Shown here: piece after piece, positions 7,720 through 15,172 of the stretch
Position numbering within the stretch: the stretch's first letter is position 1
How the letters are laid out: every line of letters starts with the position of its first letter
From: Massilia mucilaginosa
GTDB lineage: Bacteria > Pseudomonadota > Gammaproteobacteria > Burkholderiales > Burkholderiaceae_D
Direction: 5' to 3'
Assembly: GCF_011682145.1 (NCBI RefSeq)
Contig: NZ_WHJH01000023.1
Coordinates: 1-64,000, forward strand
DNA length: 64,000 nucleotides
The notes under the pieces: generated by a model
What the model was told of the DNA's origin: nothing
The model's input: only the letters and a program-made list of their open reading frames with translations
Databases searched by the model: none
Position numbers and translations under genes: made by a program

Positions 7720-7760
7720 CGGTAGAATGTCCTTGAGAAAACAATTCTAAAAGGACATTT

Positions 7761-9128
7761 ATGCGCGTTACGTTTGTGTTTCTGTTCGCTGCCATGGTTG
7801 GCGCCGCTGCCGTGCATGCCGATCCGCTCGACGACGCCATCATCGCCGAGATGAAACGCGGCCATGTGCCCGGCCTCGGCATCGCCGTGGTCAAGAACGG
7901 CAAGATCGTCAAGGAAATGGGATACGGCGAAGCCGATGTCGAAAGCGGCGTGCGGGTGACGCGGCAGACCGTGTTCCAGTCCGGCTCGGTCGGCAAGACC
8001 TTCACCGCCGCACTGGTGATGCTGCTGGCAGAAGACGGCAAACTCTCGCTCGACGACCCGATCGCGCGCCATTTGTCGAATACGCCCAAGACGTGGGAAA
8101 AGATCACCATCCGCCACTTGCTGACGCACACGTCCGGCCTGGGCGACCCGTACGCCAAACTGGACATGCGCAAGGATTACACCGACGAGGAACTGATCGC
8201 CCTCGAAGCGACCATTCCGGTCCTGTCCGAGCCCGGTGAAAAGTGGTCATACAGCAATATGGGCTATCACTTGCTGGGATTCATCTGCAACAAGGCGGGC
8301 GGCAAGTTTTACGGCGACCAGCTGCGCGAGCGGATTTTCGCACCGCTGGGCATGGGCACCCGCATCATCAGCGAAAGCGACATCATCCCGCATCGCGCCC
8401 GGGGCTACGAACGCGTCGATGGCGTCCTGAAGAACCAGGCATGGGTGGCCCCGCGCCTGAACACCACCGCCGACGGCAGCCTGTACCTGACCGCGCGCGA
8501 CCTGGCGCTGTGGGACCTGGCACTGTACGACAACAAAATCCTCAACGCGCGCGTGCGCGAAGCGAGCTGGACCCCTGTGACGCTGAACGATGGCAAGACC
8601 GCGCCATACGGTTATGGCTGGCAAGTCGATTCGCGCAACGGCCACCGCGTGATCCGTCATGGCGGTTCGTGGCAGGGCTTCAAAGCGGATCTCGCGCGTT
8701 TTGTGGACGACAAGCTGACGGTGGTCGTGCTCGCCAATTCGGCAGCCGCGCGGCCGGTCAAGTTTGTCGATATCATCGCCGCGCATTACCAGCCGGCGCT
8801 CAAGCGCAAGGTCGCTGCGGCGATCGTCGACACCGAGCCGGTCATGACCGAACGCGTGCGCGCGGCCATGCGGCTGCTGCACTCCGGCGACATGCCCGCA
8901 GTGACCGTCAAGGCCAGGGCAGGCTTCACCCCGGCGTTCTTGAAGAACATTGCCTCCGAATCGCGCCAATGGGGGCCGGTGCAGTCAGTCGATCTGCTGG
9001 CGCGCGAGATGGACGGCGAGCAGCGGCGTTACCGCTACCGGTTCAATTACGTCGATTACGCCGTGCTGGTCAATGTGGTACTTGACAAGGATGGTGATAT
9101 CGACGCGTTCAATCTGCGCCTCGATTAG
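7761..9128 (+). CDS. Exported serine hydrolase, class C beta-lactamase fold
   Basis: A 455-residue periplasmic or secreted protein with a Sec signal peptide (residues 1-20, cleavage at VHA-DP). All three active-site motifs of the beta-lactamase/penicillin-binding-protein C fold are present: SVGK at 76-79 (nucleophile Ser76, Lys79), YSN at 164-166, and HGG at 300-302. The last about 100 residues are an extra beta domain often found in this family. Members include D-aminopeptidases, esterases and peptidoglycan-active enzymes, so the substrate cannot be assigned. A good Shine-Dalgarno (AAAAGGA) precedes the ATG, and a TAGAAT -10-like box lies about 35 bp upstream. Confidence 0.85.
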   Translation: MRVTFVFLFAAMVGAAAVHADPLDDAIIAEMKRGHVPGLGIAVVKNGKIVKEMGYGEADVESGVRVTRQTVFQSGSVGKTFTAALVMLLAEDGKLSLDDPIARHLSNTPKTWEKITIRHLLTHTSGLGDPYAKLDMRKDYTDEELIALEATIPVLSEPGEKWSYSNMGYHLLGFICNKAGGKFYGDQLRERIFAPLGMGTRIISESDIIPHRARGYERVDGVLKNQAWVAPRLNTTADGSLYLTARDLALWDLALYDNKILNARVREASWTPVTLNDGKTAPYGYGWQVDSRNGHRVIRHGGSWQGFKADLARFVDDKLTVVVLANSAAARPVKFVDIIAAHYQPALKRKVAAAIVDTEPVMTERVRAAMRLLHSGDMPAVTVKARAGFTPAFLKNIASESRQWGPVQSVDLLAREMDGEQRRYRYRFNYVDYAVLVNVVLDKDGDIDAFNLRLD

Positions 9129-9256
9129 ACTGGATTGGCAGGTGAGGACCGCAGCCTTGCATCGGCTACGGTAAACGGTCGTCCAGCCGCCTTGTCCATG
9201 CATCCAATCGCGCCTTTCTCCATGCTGCAAGGTATGAATAGCTTTGCATCAAGCAT

Positions 9257-9290
9257 TGGAGTTGCCCGGACCATTCGGTATGATAACGGC
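9257..9290 (+). promoter_or_regulatory. TetR gene promoter with start point on the ATG and operator half-site
   Basis: TTGGAG (9257-9262) and TATGAT (9279-9284) are separated by 16 bp, and six bases (AACGGC) lie between the -10 and the ATG at 9291. ACCAT (9270-9274) and GGTATGAT (9277-9284) resemble the arms of the 22-bp palindrome at 10287-10308. This suggests that the TetR protein binds its own promoter. Confidence 0.5.
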
Positions 9291-9833
9291 ATGGACGATA
9301 AAAAGAACAGACAGAGCTGGCTCAGCGCCGGCTTGCAGGCACTTGCCGACGATGGCCCGGAAGGCTTGCGCATCATGACGATCGCGCAAAAGATGGGCGT
9401 TACCAAAGGCAGTTTTTACTGGCACTTCAAGAACCTGGAAGACTACCAGTCCGCGCTCATGGACGAGTGGGAGCAGGTGCATACCCAGCAGGTGATGGAT
9501 ATTGTGGACCAGCAGGACGCGGACGTCGGCAGCAAGCTGGCCAAGCTGTTCACCGGCGGGCCGCCCCATCTGTTCACTCTGGGCCGGGCGATCCGCGCCT
9601 GGTCCATGACCAACGAGCAGGTGCGCGAAGTGCAGGAGCGGGTCGACCGCAAGCGGGTGGAGTATGTCGCCACGCTGCTGACCGATATCGGCTGGCCGGC
9701 GGATCAGGCGCCGGTGATTGCACGCTGGAATTACTGCGCCTTCATCGGGCACGCCGCGATTGGCGCGCCGGAAATGAGCGAGGCCGAAATCGGCACCGTG
9801 GTGCAGTTGCTGACGCCGCCTGGCAAACGCTAG
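9291..9833 (+). CDS. TetR-family transcriptional regulator
   Basis: A 180-residue TetR-type repressor. The N-terminal DNA-binding domain covers about residues 5-50: WLSAGLQALADDGPEGLRI, then the recognition helix region MGVTKGSFYWHFKN. The remainder is an all-helical ligand-binding and dimerisation domain. The ATG at 9291 yields the standard family start; upstream in-frame codons to 9135 are not supported and contain the promoter itself. There is no Shine-Dalgarno, and the -10 box is 6 nt from the ATG, so the message may be leaderless. It is convergent with the DUF6463 gene, whose upstream region carries a perfect palindrome sharing half-sites with this promoter. DUF6463 is therefore the likely target. 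Confidence 0.85.
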   Translation: MDDKKNRQSWLSAGLQALADDGPEGLRIMTIAQKMGVTKGSFYWHFKNLEDYQSALMDEWEQVHTQQVMDIVDQQDADVGSKLAKLFTGGPPHLFTLGRAIRAWSMTNEQVREVQERVDRKRVEYVATLLTDIGWPADQAPVIARWNYCAFIGHAAIGAPEMSEAEIGTVVQLLTPPGKR

Positions 9834-9867
9834 TTCAGGCTCGGCAGCCGGCTTTCGGTGGGAAGCA

Positions 9868-10242
9868 CTACGCCAGCCACCCCTGGCCAACGGCAATGAG
9901 CAGAATGGATACCGCCAGCAAGCCCCACAACGGCGAGCGCGGAAAGGCGATCACACCGGCGCTGGCCGTTACGCAGCCATACAGTCCGATCAGTCCGAGG
10001 GTGGCCAGGTCGGCGGCCTCGGAGGCGCGCAGTGCAAGGTGGCCGCACAAGGACAGCGGCGCGCCGAAGGCGATGAACCAGCATGCCAGCCTGCGCTCGT
10101 CGTTGCCCCCGCATCGATCGAACACGCCTTCACGGACGATGGCGGCCAGCTGGTGACGGAAACGTGCCACCCCGAACAAGATGTGCAGTATGCCGAGCGC
10201 AAACAAGCTGACTGCTGCAATATGGCCCCATGCGTCATTCAT
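9868..10242 (-). CDS. DUF6463-like small membrane protein
   Basis: A 124-residue inner-membrane protein with four predicted transmembrane segments (about residues 7-25, 52-68, 78-95 and 103-122). The pattern LGILHILFGVARF near the N-terminus and CWFIAFGAPLSLCGHLAL in the second helix fits DUF6463-type proteins as I recall them. No enzymatic motif is visible. The start has AGGA about 9 nt upstream. A perfect 9-bp inverted repeat lies 45 bp upstream, in the promoter region, consistent with control by a TetR-like protein, most simply the convergent neighbour at 9291-9833. Confidence 0.65.
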   Translation of the reverse strand: MNDAWGHIAAVSLFALGILHILFGVARFRHQLAAIVREGVFDRCGGNDERRLACWFIAFGAPLSLCGHLALRASEAADLATLGLIGLYGCVTASAGVIAFPRSPLWGLLAVSILLIAVGQGWLA

Positions 10243-10286
10243 CGTTCATTCCTGTCAGATCGTGCGCGTGGCGGGATGCCGCACGT

Positions 10287-10308
10287 CACCATACCTTATG
10301 GTATGGTG
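10287..10308. promoter_or_regulatory. Perfect palindromic operator upstream of DUF6463
   Basis: CACCATACC (10287-10295) and GGTATGGTG (10300-10308) are perfect inverted repeats around TTAT, a size and shape typical of TetR-family operators. The site lies 45 bp upstream of the DUF6463 start and shares GGTATG and ACCAT arms with the TetR gene promoter at 9270-9284. Confidence 0.6.
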
Positions 10309-10364
10309 CGAATCATGCCAGTCCAGCCCGGTGCGGTCAATACATGAATGACTGAATGAGGTGA

Positions 10365-10399
10365 TTGACATATTGTCTGATGGTGACATAATGTCAGTC
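10365..10399 (+). promoter_or_regulatory. Strong promoter with tandem palindromic operators, PAS/HTH regulator
   Basis: TTGACA (10365-10370) and CATAAT (10387-10392) are 16 bp apart, 11 of 12 consensus positions. Two related palindromes overlap them: TGACATATTGTCT (10366-10378) on the -35 and TGACATAATGTCA (10384-10396) on the -10, with centres 18 bp apart. Seven bases separate the -10 from the ATG at 10400. This fits an autorepressed, possibly leaderless gene. Confidence 0.6.
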
Positions 10400-11044
10400 A
10401 TGACGCTCACCGAAAACGAACTGCTCCTGCGCGAAGGCAAGAAAATTGTCGAGGCGCTCGGACGCACCCTGGCGCCGATGGTGGAAGTCGTGCTGCACGA
10501 CCTGACCCGTCCGGCCTCGTCCATCGTCGCGATCTCGAACAGCCTGTCCGGGCGCGAAGTGGGCGATCCGACCACCGAAATCGGCATGGCGCGCATCACC
10601 AATCCCGACTTTCCCGACGTCCTGCAGAACTACGCCAACCAGTTCCCGGACGGGCGCCCCGCGAAAAGCACGTCGATCGGTCTGCGCAACAGCGCCGGCG
10701 AGTACGTGGCGGCACTGTGCCTGAACGTGGACGTGTCGATGCTTGCCAGCCTCTCGGCCAGCCTGGCGCAACTGGCCCGGACCGAGTCGGACGCAACCCC
10801 CATCCGCGAGTCGCTGGCCGCACCGCGCCTGGACCAACTGCGCGCCGCGCTCGACGGCTTCGCCGCCCGGCTCAACAAGACCCCGCACACGCTCACGCCT
10901 GCCCAGCGGCGCGACGCCGTGCATCAGCTGGCGAACGCCGGCCTGATGGACCTGAAAAACGCCCAGGCGGTCGTGGCGGCCATGCTCGGCGTTGCCCGGC
11001 CCACCGTGTATTCCTATCTTCGACAGAAAGATCCATCGTCATGA
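10400..11044 (+). CDS. YheO/DauR-type transcriptional regulator (PAS-like plus HTH)
   Basis: A 214-residue regulator. The N-terminal half (about residues 10-115) is a YheO-like PAS domain, with VEVVLHDLTRPASSIVAISN and the later YVAALCLNVDVS stretch. The C-terminal region (about 165-212) is an HTH_22-type helix-turn-helix ending AMLGVARPTVYSYLRQ. Relatives include DauR, a repressor of amino-acid catabolism genes. The ATG at 10400 was chosen because ATG 10391 lies within the -10/operator palindrome. Its stop overlaps the ATG of the threonine-dehydratase-like gene (ATGA at 11041-11044), so the two are translationally coupled. It probably senses an amino acid and controls that enzyme. Confidence 0.8.
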   Translation: MTLTENELLLREGKKIVEALGRTLAPMVEVVLHDLTRPASSIVAISNSLSGREVGDPTTEIGMARITNPDFPDVLQNYANQFPDGRPAKSTSIGLRNSAGEYVAALCLNVDVSMLASLSASLAQLARTESDATPIRESLAAPRLDQLRAALDGFAARLNKTPHTLTPAQRRDAVHQLANAGLMDLKNAQAVVAAMLGVARPTVYSYLRQKDPSS

Positions 11045-12012
11045 TCCAGCTTCCCATTTCCTTCGACGACGTGGCGCGGGCGCACGAGCGCATCGCCGCC
11101 GCGGTCCACCGCACCCCGGTGCTGACCTCGACCACCGCCAACGCCCTGAGCGGCGCGCAGATTTTCTTCAAGTGCGAAAACCTGCAACGCACCGGCGCCT
11201 TCAAGATTCGCGGTGCCTACAACGCGCTGGCCCAATTTTCGCCGGAGCAGCGCGCCCGCGGCGTGGTGACCTATTCGTCCGGCAACCACGCGCAGGGCAT
11301 CGCGCTCGCGGCCAAATTGCTGGGCATCAAGGCGGTGATCGTCATGCCGCTCGACGCGCCCGCCATCAAGGTGGCGGCCACGCGCGCTTACGGCGCCGAG
11401 GTCGTCACCTACGACCGCTACTCCGAAGACCGCGAAGCGATCGGCAACGCGCTGGCGCTGCAGCGCGGCCTGACCCTGATTCCGCCGTACGACCACGTGC
11501 ACGTGATGGCCGGGCAGGGCACCGCCGCCAAGGAACTGATCGAAGACGCCGGCCCGCTCGACGTGCTGCTGGTGCCGCTCGGCGGGGGCGGCCTGCTGTC
11601 CGGCTGCGCCACGGCCGCCAAGGCGATGAACCCGGATTGCCGCGTGTTCGGCGTGGAGCCCGAAGCGGGCAACGACGGCCAGCGCAGTTTCCGCAGCGGC
11701 GAGATCGTCCACATCGCCACGCCCGACACCATCGCCGACGGCGCCCAGACCCAGCACCTGGGCCAGCACACCTTTGCGGTGATCCGCGAGCGGGTCGACG
11801 ATATCCTGACGGTGACGGACGCCGAACTGGTCGAGGCGATGAGGTTTTTCGCCGGCCACATGAAAATCACCGTGGAGCCGTCCGGCTGCCTGGGTGCGGC
11901 CGTGGCGCTCAATCCGCGCATGGATTTCAAGAACAAGCGGGTCGGCGTAATCGTTTCGGGCGGCAATATCGACTTGCAACGCATGGCCATGCTGATCCAG
12001 AAGGGGGCTTGA
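11041..12012 (+). CDS. PLP-dependent threonine/serine dehydratase-like enzyme
   Basis: A 323-residue fold-type II PLP enzyme of the serine/threonine dehydratase and serine racemase group, without the C-terminal ACT-like regulatory domain of biosynthetic IlvA. The PLP lysine is Lys55 in TGAFKIRGAYNA. The substrate loop SSGNHAQG is at 79-86, and the phosphate-binding glycine loop GGGGLLSG at 181-188. Likely activities are deamination of L-threonine/L-serine or of threo-3-hydroxyaspartate, or serine racemisation; sequence alone does not decide. It overlaps the upstream regulator by 4 bp and its stop directly abuts the gamma carbonic anhydrase gene, giving a three-gene operon. Linkage to a DauR-type regulator favours a catabolic role. 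Confidence 0.85.
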   Translation: MIQLPISFDDVARAHERIAAAVHRTPVLTSTTANALSGAQIFFKCENLQRTGAFKIRGAYNALAQFSPEQRARGVVTYSSGNHAQGIALAAKLLGIKAVIVMPLDAPAIKVAATRAYGAEVVTYDRYSEDREAIGNALALQRGLTLIPPYDHVHVMAGQGTAAKELIEDAGPLDVLLVPLGGGGLLSGCATAAKAMNPDCRVFGVEPEAGNDGQRSFRSGEIVHIATPDTIADGAQTQHLGQHTFAVIRERVDDILTVTDAELVEAMRFFAGHMKITVEPSGCLGAAVALNPRMDFKNKRVGVIVSGGNIDLQRMAMLIQKGA

Positions 12013-12546
12013 ATGGCACTGACTTCCTATCTCGGCGCGCACCCGCGCATTGGCGGGCAAACCTATATCCACGCGTCGGCGCAGGTCATCGGCGACGTCA
12101 CCCTGGGCGAGGATTCCTCCATCTGGTGCAATGCGGTGGTGCGCGGCGACGTCAATCACATCGTGGTCGGGCGCTGCTCGAATATCCAGGATTTCGTGAT
12201 GTGCCATGTCTCGCACAAGCATCCCGGCAAGCCGCTCGGTTCGCCGCTGCTGATCGGCGACTACGTCACCATCGGGCATAACGCCATTCTGCACGGCTGC
12301 ACGATTGAAGATGAATGCCTGATCGGCATGGGCGCGATCGTGATGGACGATGCCCTCATTTCGTCGCGCGTGATGGTCGGCGCGGGCAGCCTGGTACCGC
12401 CGGGGAAGGTGCTGGAAAGCGGCTATTTGTATGTCGGCCGCCCGGTGCGCAAGGTGCGCGCCCTGACCGACGCCGAACTGGCCTTCCTCAAATACTCGGC
12501 CGAGCATTATGTCCGCGTGAAGAACAATTATCTGAGCGGCGAGTGA
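12013..12546 (+). CDS. Gamma carbonic anhydrase family protein (YrdA-like)
   Basis: A 177-residue left-handed beta-helix protein built of hexapeptide repeats (for example IGDVTLGEDSSIWCNAVVRG). The metal-ligand histidines of the gamma carbonic anhydrase/YrdA group are visible at about His65, His89 and His94 (CHVSH, IGHNAILHGC). Many YrdA-type proteins bind zinc but show weak or no carbonic anhydrase activity. The ATG follows immediately after the stop of the dehydratase-like gene, so the two are co-transcribed. The C-terminus ends in the usual amphipathic helix (FLKYSAEHYVRVKNNYL). Its functional link to the dehydratase is unknown. Confidence 0.88.
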   Translation: MALTSYLGAHPRIGGQTYIHASAQVIGDVTLGEDSSIWCNAVVRGDVNHIVVGRCSNIQDFVMCHVSHKHPGKPLGSPLLIGDYVTIGHNAILHGCTIEDECLIGMGAIVMDDALISSRVMVGAGSLVPPGKVLESGYLYVGRPVRKVRALTDAELAFLKYSAEHYVRVKNNYLSGE

Positions 12547-12562
12547 ACGCCTGGTCCGCACC

Positions 12563-12973
12563 ATGATGACGCTCGATGCCTTGCTAACGAGCGTCAACAC
12601 GGCATTCGGCTGGCGCTTTTCATCGCTGACGGACTTGATCGAGCATCTTGTGCCGCCGGAACGCTGGCGGCGCCTGGCCGATCCGGAGGGCATGGACGAC
12701 CGGGAGATCGTCGGCCTGGTCGAGAATGCCGCCTTTGTGCCGGAAATACTGTACGTGGTCACCGATGCCTCGTACGCCGGCCAGCGCGGTGCGTTCGAGG
12801 TGCATCGCGACGACTTGCGCGATTTCGCCGCGCGCTATAGGAATCAGAACGCCGCGATGATGTTCGATGGCGACGTGCTTGTCATCGGCATCGCCTCGCA
12901 GCGCATCTGGATGCTGCACCACGAAGGCGTGTGGACCTTGTTCGACGGCCATCCCGGCGCGCCGCCGCCCTGA
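12563..12973 (+). CDS. Hypothetical protein
   Basis: A 136-residue soluble protein of unknown family. It contains a region with EILYVVTDASYAG followed by an alternating beta pattern (MMFDGDVLVIGIASQRIWMLH). The overall look is of a small SMI1/KNR4-like or immunity-type fold, but no diagnostic motif is present. It begins 17 bp after the gamma carbonic anhydrase gene and ends just before a strong terminator, so it is the last gene of this operon. No signal peptide. Confidence 0.65.
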   Translation: MMTLDALLTSVNTAFGWRFSSLTDLIEHLVPPERWRRLADPEGMDDREIVGLVENAAFVPEILYVVTDASYAGQRGAFEVHRDDLRDFAARYRNQNAAMMFDGDVLVIGIASQRIWMLHHEGVWTLFDGHPGAPPP

Positions 12974-12990
12974 TGCGCCAGCCCGGCCCG

Positions 12991-13025
12991 GACGAAAAAA
13001 ATGCCGCTCCGAAGAGCGGCATTTT
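12991..13025. terminator. Bidirectional intrinsic terminator
   Basis: A perfect 9-bp stem, ATGCCGCTC (12998-13006) and GAGCGGCAT (13011-13019), around CGAA. It has an A-tract before and a T-tract after, so it works on both strands. It separates the plus-strand operon ending at 12973 from the minus-strand transporter ending at 13046. Confidence 0.9.
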
Positions 13026-13045
13026 TCAGGAACGATGCAAACCGC

Positions 13046-14749
13046 TTAGTCGGCGGCGTAGATGTCGTTGTCCTTGGTTTCGCGGACGAACAGGCCACCG
13101 ATGACCACCGTGATCAGCGCCACGATAATCGGGTACCACAGGCCGTAGTAAATATCGCCCTTGTACGCAACGAGTGCGAACGCGGTGGTTGGCAGCAAGC
13201 CGCCGAACCAGCCGTTACCGATATGGTAAGGCAGCGACATCGAGGTGTAGCGGATGCGGGTCGGGAACATCTCGACCAGCATGGCTGCGATCGGGCCGTA
13301 CACGGCCGTCACGTACAGCACCAGGATGAACAGCAGCAGCACGACCATCGGCTTGTTGATCTGGTCGGTGTTGGCTTTGTCAGGATAGCCGGCCGCCTTG
13401 ATCGCAGCGCCGATTTCCGCTTTCAGCGCTTTTTCCTTGGCTTTGCTGTCGGCGTCGAAGTTCAGGCCGTCCGGGGTCATGACCGCGTTGAACGACGTGT
13501 ATTCCTTGTCGCCGATGCGCACCTTGGCAATCGCGCCCACTGGCGCGTCTTCCTTGGTATAGCTGACCGACGACTGGGTCAGCATGCCGGAAGCAATGTC
13601 GCACGACGATGGAAACTTCTTGGTGCCGGTCAGGTTGAACTGGAAATGGCACGATTCCGGATCGGCCACGACGACCACTGGCGAACTTTGCAGCGCAGCT
13701 TCCAGCGCCGGGTTGGCGTAGTGGGTGATGCCCTTGAAGATCGGGAAGTAGGTGACGGCGGCAATCGCGCAGCCGCCCAGGATGATCCATTTACGGCCGA
13801 TCTTGTCCGACAGCGTACCGAACACGATAAAGAACGGCGTGGCCAGCAGCAGCGAAATGGCGATCAGGATGTTGGCGACGGCACCGTCGACCTTGAGCGT
13901 CTGGGTCAGGAAGAACAGGGCGTAGAACTGGCCGGTGTACCAGACGACGGCCTGGCCCATGGTCAGGCCGACCAGCGCCAGGAAGACGATCTTGGCGTTC
14001 TTTGGCTGGAGGAAGGCTTCCGACAGCGGTGCCTTGGAGGTCTTGCCTTCGGCTTTCATCTTGGCGAATGCCGGCGATTCGTTCATCGACAGGCGGATCC
14101 AGACCGAGATGCCGAGCAGCAGCACCGAGACCAGGAACGGAATACGCCAGCCCCATGCCGCGAACTCCGGTTCGCCGAGGGCGGTACGGGTGCCCAGGAT
14201 CACCAGCAGCGACAGGAACAGGCCCATCGTGGCGGTGGTTTGAATCCACGAGGTGAAAAAGCCGCGCTTGCCGTGCGGCGCGTGTTCGGCGACATACGTT
14301 GCCGCACCGCCATATTCACCGCCCAGCGCCAGGCCCTGCAGGATGCGCAGCGAGACCAGAATGATTGGCGCGGCAATGCCAATGGTGGCGTAGCTCGGCA
14401 ACAGGCCGACGAAAAAGGTCGACGCGCCCATCAGCAGGATGGTCACCAGGAAGGTGTACTTGCGGCCGATCATGTCGCCGAGGCGGCCGAACACCAGCGC
14501 GCCGAACGGCCGCACGATGAAGCCGGCGGCGAAGGCGAGCAGGGCGAAAATGAAGGTGGTGGTGGGATCGCCGACGAAAAATTGTTTGGCAATGATAGGA
14601 GCGAGTGCGCCGTACAGGTAGAAGTCATACCATTCGAATACCGTGCCCAGGGAGGAAGCAAAGATGACCTTGCGCTCTTCCTTGGTCATCCCCGCGTCGG
14701 CGGGATTCCCCTTGCGCCCGTCGATCGCGTTGCCAGGTGTAATTGCCAT
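13046..14749 (-). CDS. MHS-family (metabolite:H+ symporter) MFS transporter
   Basis: A 567-residue inner-membrane transporter with the 12-helix MFS layout. MHS-type signatures are visible: SSLGTVFEWYDFYLYG at the start of helix 1, and the loop 2-3 motif GRLGDMIGRKYTF. Relatives carry dicarboxylates, shikimate, citrate, proline or betaine with protons. Unusually, about 125 residues (roughly 331-456) sit between helices 9 and 10. They form a soluble, presumably periplasmic insert with two Cys (SCHF, SCDI). The ATG at 14749 follows GGAG by 7 nt; an upstream in-frame start at 14830 is less likely. Four 11-bp direct repeats lie about 80 bp upstream. The substrate is unknown. Confidence 0.88.
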   Translation of the reverse strand: MAITPGNAIDGRKGNPADAGMTKEERKVIFASSLGTVFEWYDFYLYGALAPIIAKQFFVGDPTTTFIFALLAFAAGFIVRPFGALVFGRLGDMIGRKYTFLVTILLMGASTFFVGLLPSYATIGIAAPIILVSLRILQGLALGGEYGGAATYVAEHAPHGKRGFFTSWIQTTATMGLFLSLLVILGTRTALGEPEFAAWGWRIPFLVSVLLLGISVWIRLSMNESPAFAKMKAEGKTSKAPLSEAFLQPKNAKIVFLALVGLTMGQAVVWYTGQFYALFFLTQTLKVDGAVANILIAISLLLATPFFIVFGTLSDKIGRKWIILGGCAIAAVTYFPIFKGITHYANPALEAALQSSPVVVVADPESCHFQFNLTGTKKFPSSCDIASGMLTQSSVSYTKEDAPVGAIAKVRIGDKEYTSFNAVMTPDGLNFDADSKAKEKALKAEIGAAIKAAGYPDKANTDQINKPMVVLLLFILVLYVTAVYGPIAAMLVEMFPTRIRYTSMSLPYHIGNGWFGGLLPTTAFALVAYKGDIYYGLWYPIIVALITVVIGGLFVRETKDNDIYAAD

Positions 14750-14825
14750 ATGTGTCTCCGTGTTTAATATAGTTATTGCTTCATCGGAATAGCCGTATTT
14801 ATCCAGCTGGATCTGAGTGTGGACT

Positions 14826-14872
14826 CCCAAACTTACGCGATGCTTGCTTGAAACTTACATGAAACTTACTTT
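14826..14872 (-). promoter_or_regulatory. Four 11-bp direct repeats, candidate response-regulator site
   Basis: Read on the minus strand, units GTAAGTTTCAT, GTAAGTTTCAA, a degenerate GCAAGCATCGC and GTAAGTTTGGG follow each other every 11 bp. A TAAATA -10-like box follows (14801-14796) but no good -35. One-helical-turn direct repeats just upstream of a -10 are typical of OmpR/CpxR-type activator sites. Confidence 0.5.
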
Positions 14873-15104
14873 TTCGATATCGGAAACGCAGGTGTTTTGT
14901 GTAAATACAATTATGTGTTGGTGGCTATAAATAGAACCGGGAGGCGACGGGAGAACGTGGCGGCATGCAAAATAGCTGATGTTGGGTGGAATTTACGCGT
15001 GCGTTGGCGGTGCAACTGCTTGATGGCGCGGATCAGGACGGAAGAGTCGGATGCGGCGGCGCCTACATGATTCCACCAGCCGCCATATCTAAACACCTAG
15101 ATAT
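14873..15104. other. Intergenic region without a recognisable gene
   Basis: Between the MHS transporter start region and the chitinase terminator I see no convincing open reading frame, RNA gene or repeat. Parts are AT-rich, including a short AAATACAATTATGTG stretch. A 7-bp palindromic pair TATCTA/TAGATA near 15085-15104 may extend the terminator that follows. Confidence 0.5.
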
Positions 15105-15143
15105 GAAAAAGGCGGTACCGGGATATCGATACCGCCCTTTTTG
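15105..15143 (-). terminator. Intrinsic terminator of the chitinase gene
   Basis: On the minus strand GGCGGTA and TACCGCC pair across a 12-nt loop, flanked by an A-run before and TTTTT after. It lies about 30 bp past the chitinase stop codon. The symmetric A and T tracts would allow it to work in both directions. Confidence 0.85.
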
Positions 15144-15172
15144 TTTCAGGCCTGAACTTCAGCCCGTGCCTA

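Noticed and set aside
12013-12546. Acyltransferase of the LpxA/CysE hexapeptide class
   Set aside because: The histidine ligand pattern and length fit the YrdA/gamma carbonic anhydrase group better.
13001-14767. Plus-strand 588-codon frame
   Set aside because: Antisense to the MHS transporter; Gln/Arg/Gly-rich and without domains.
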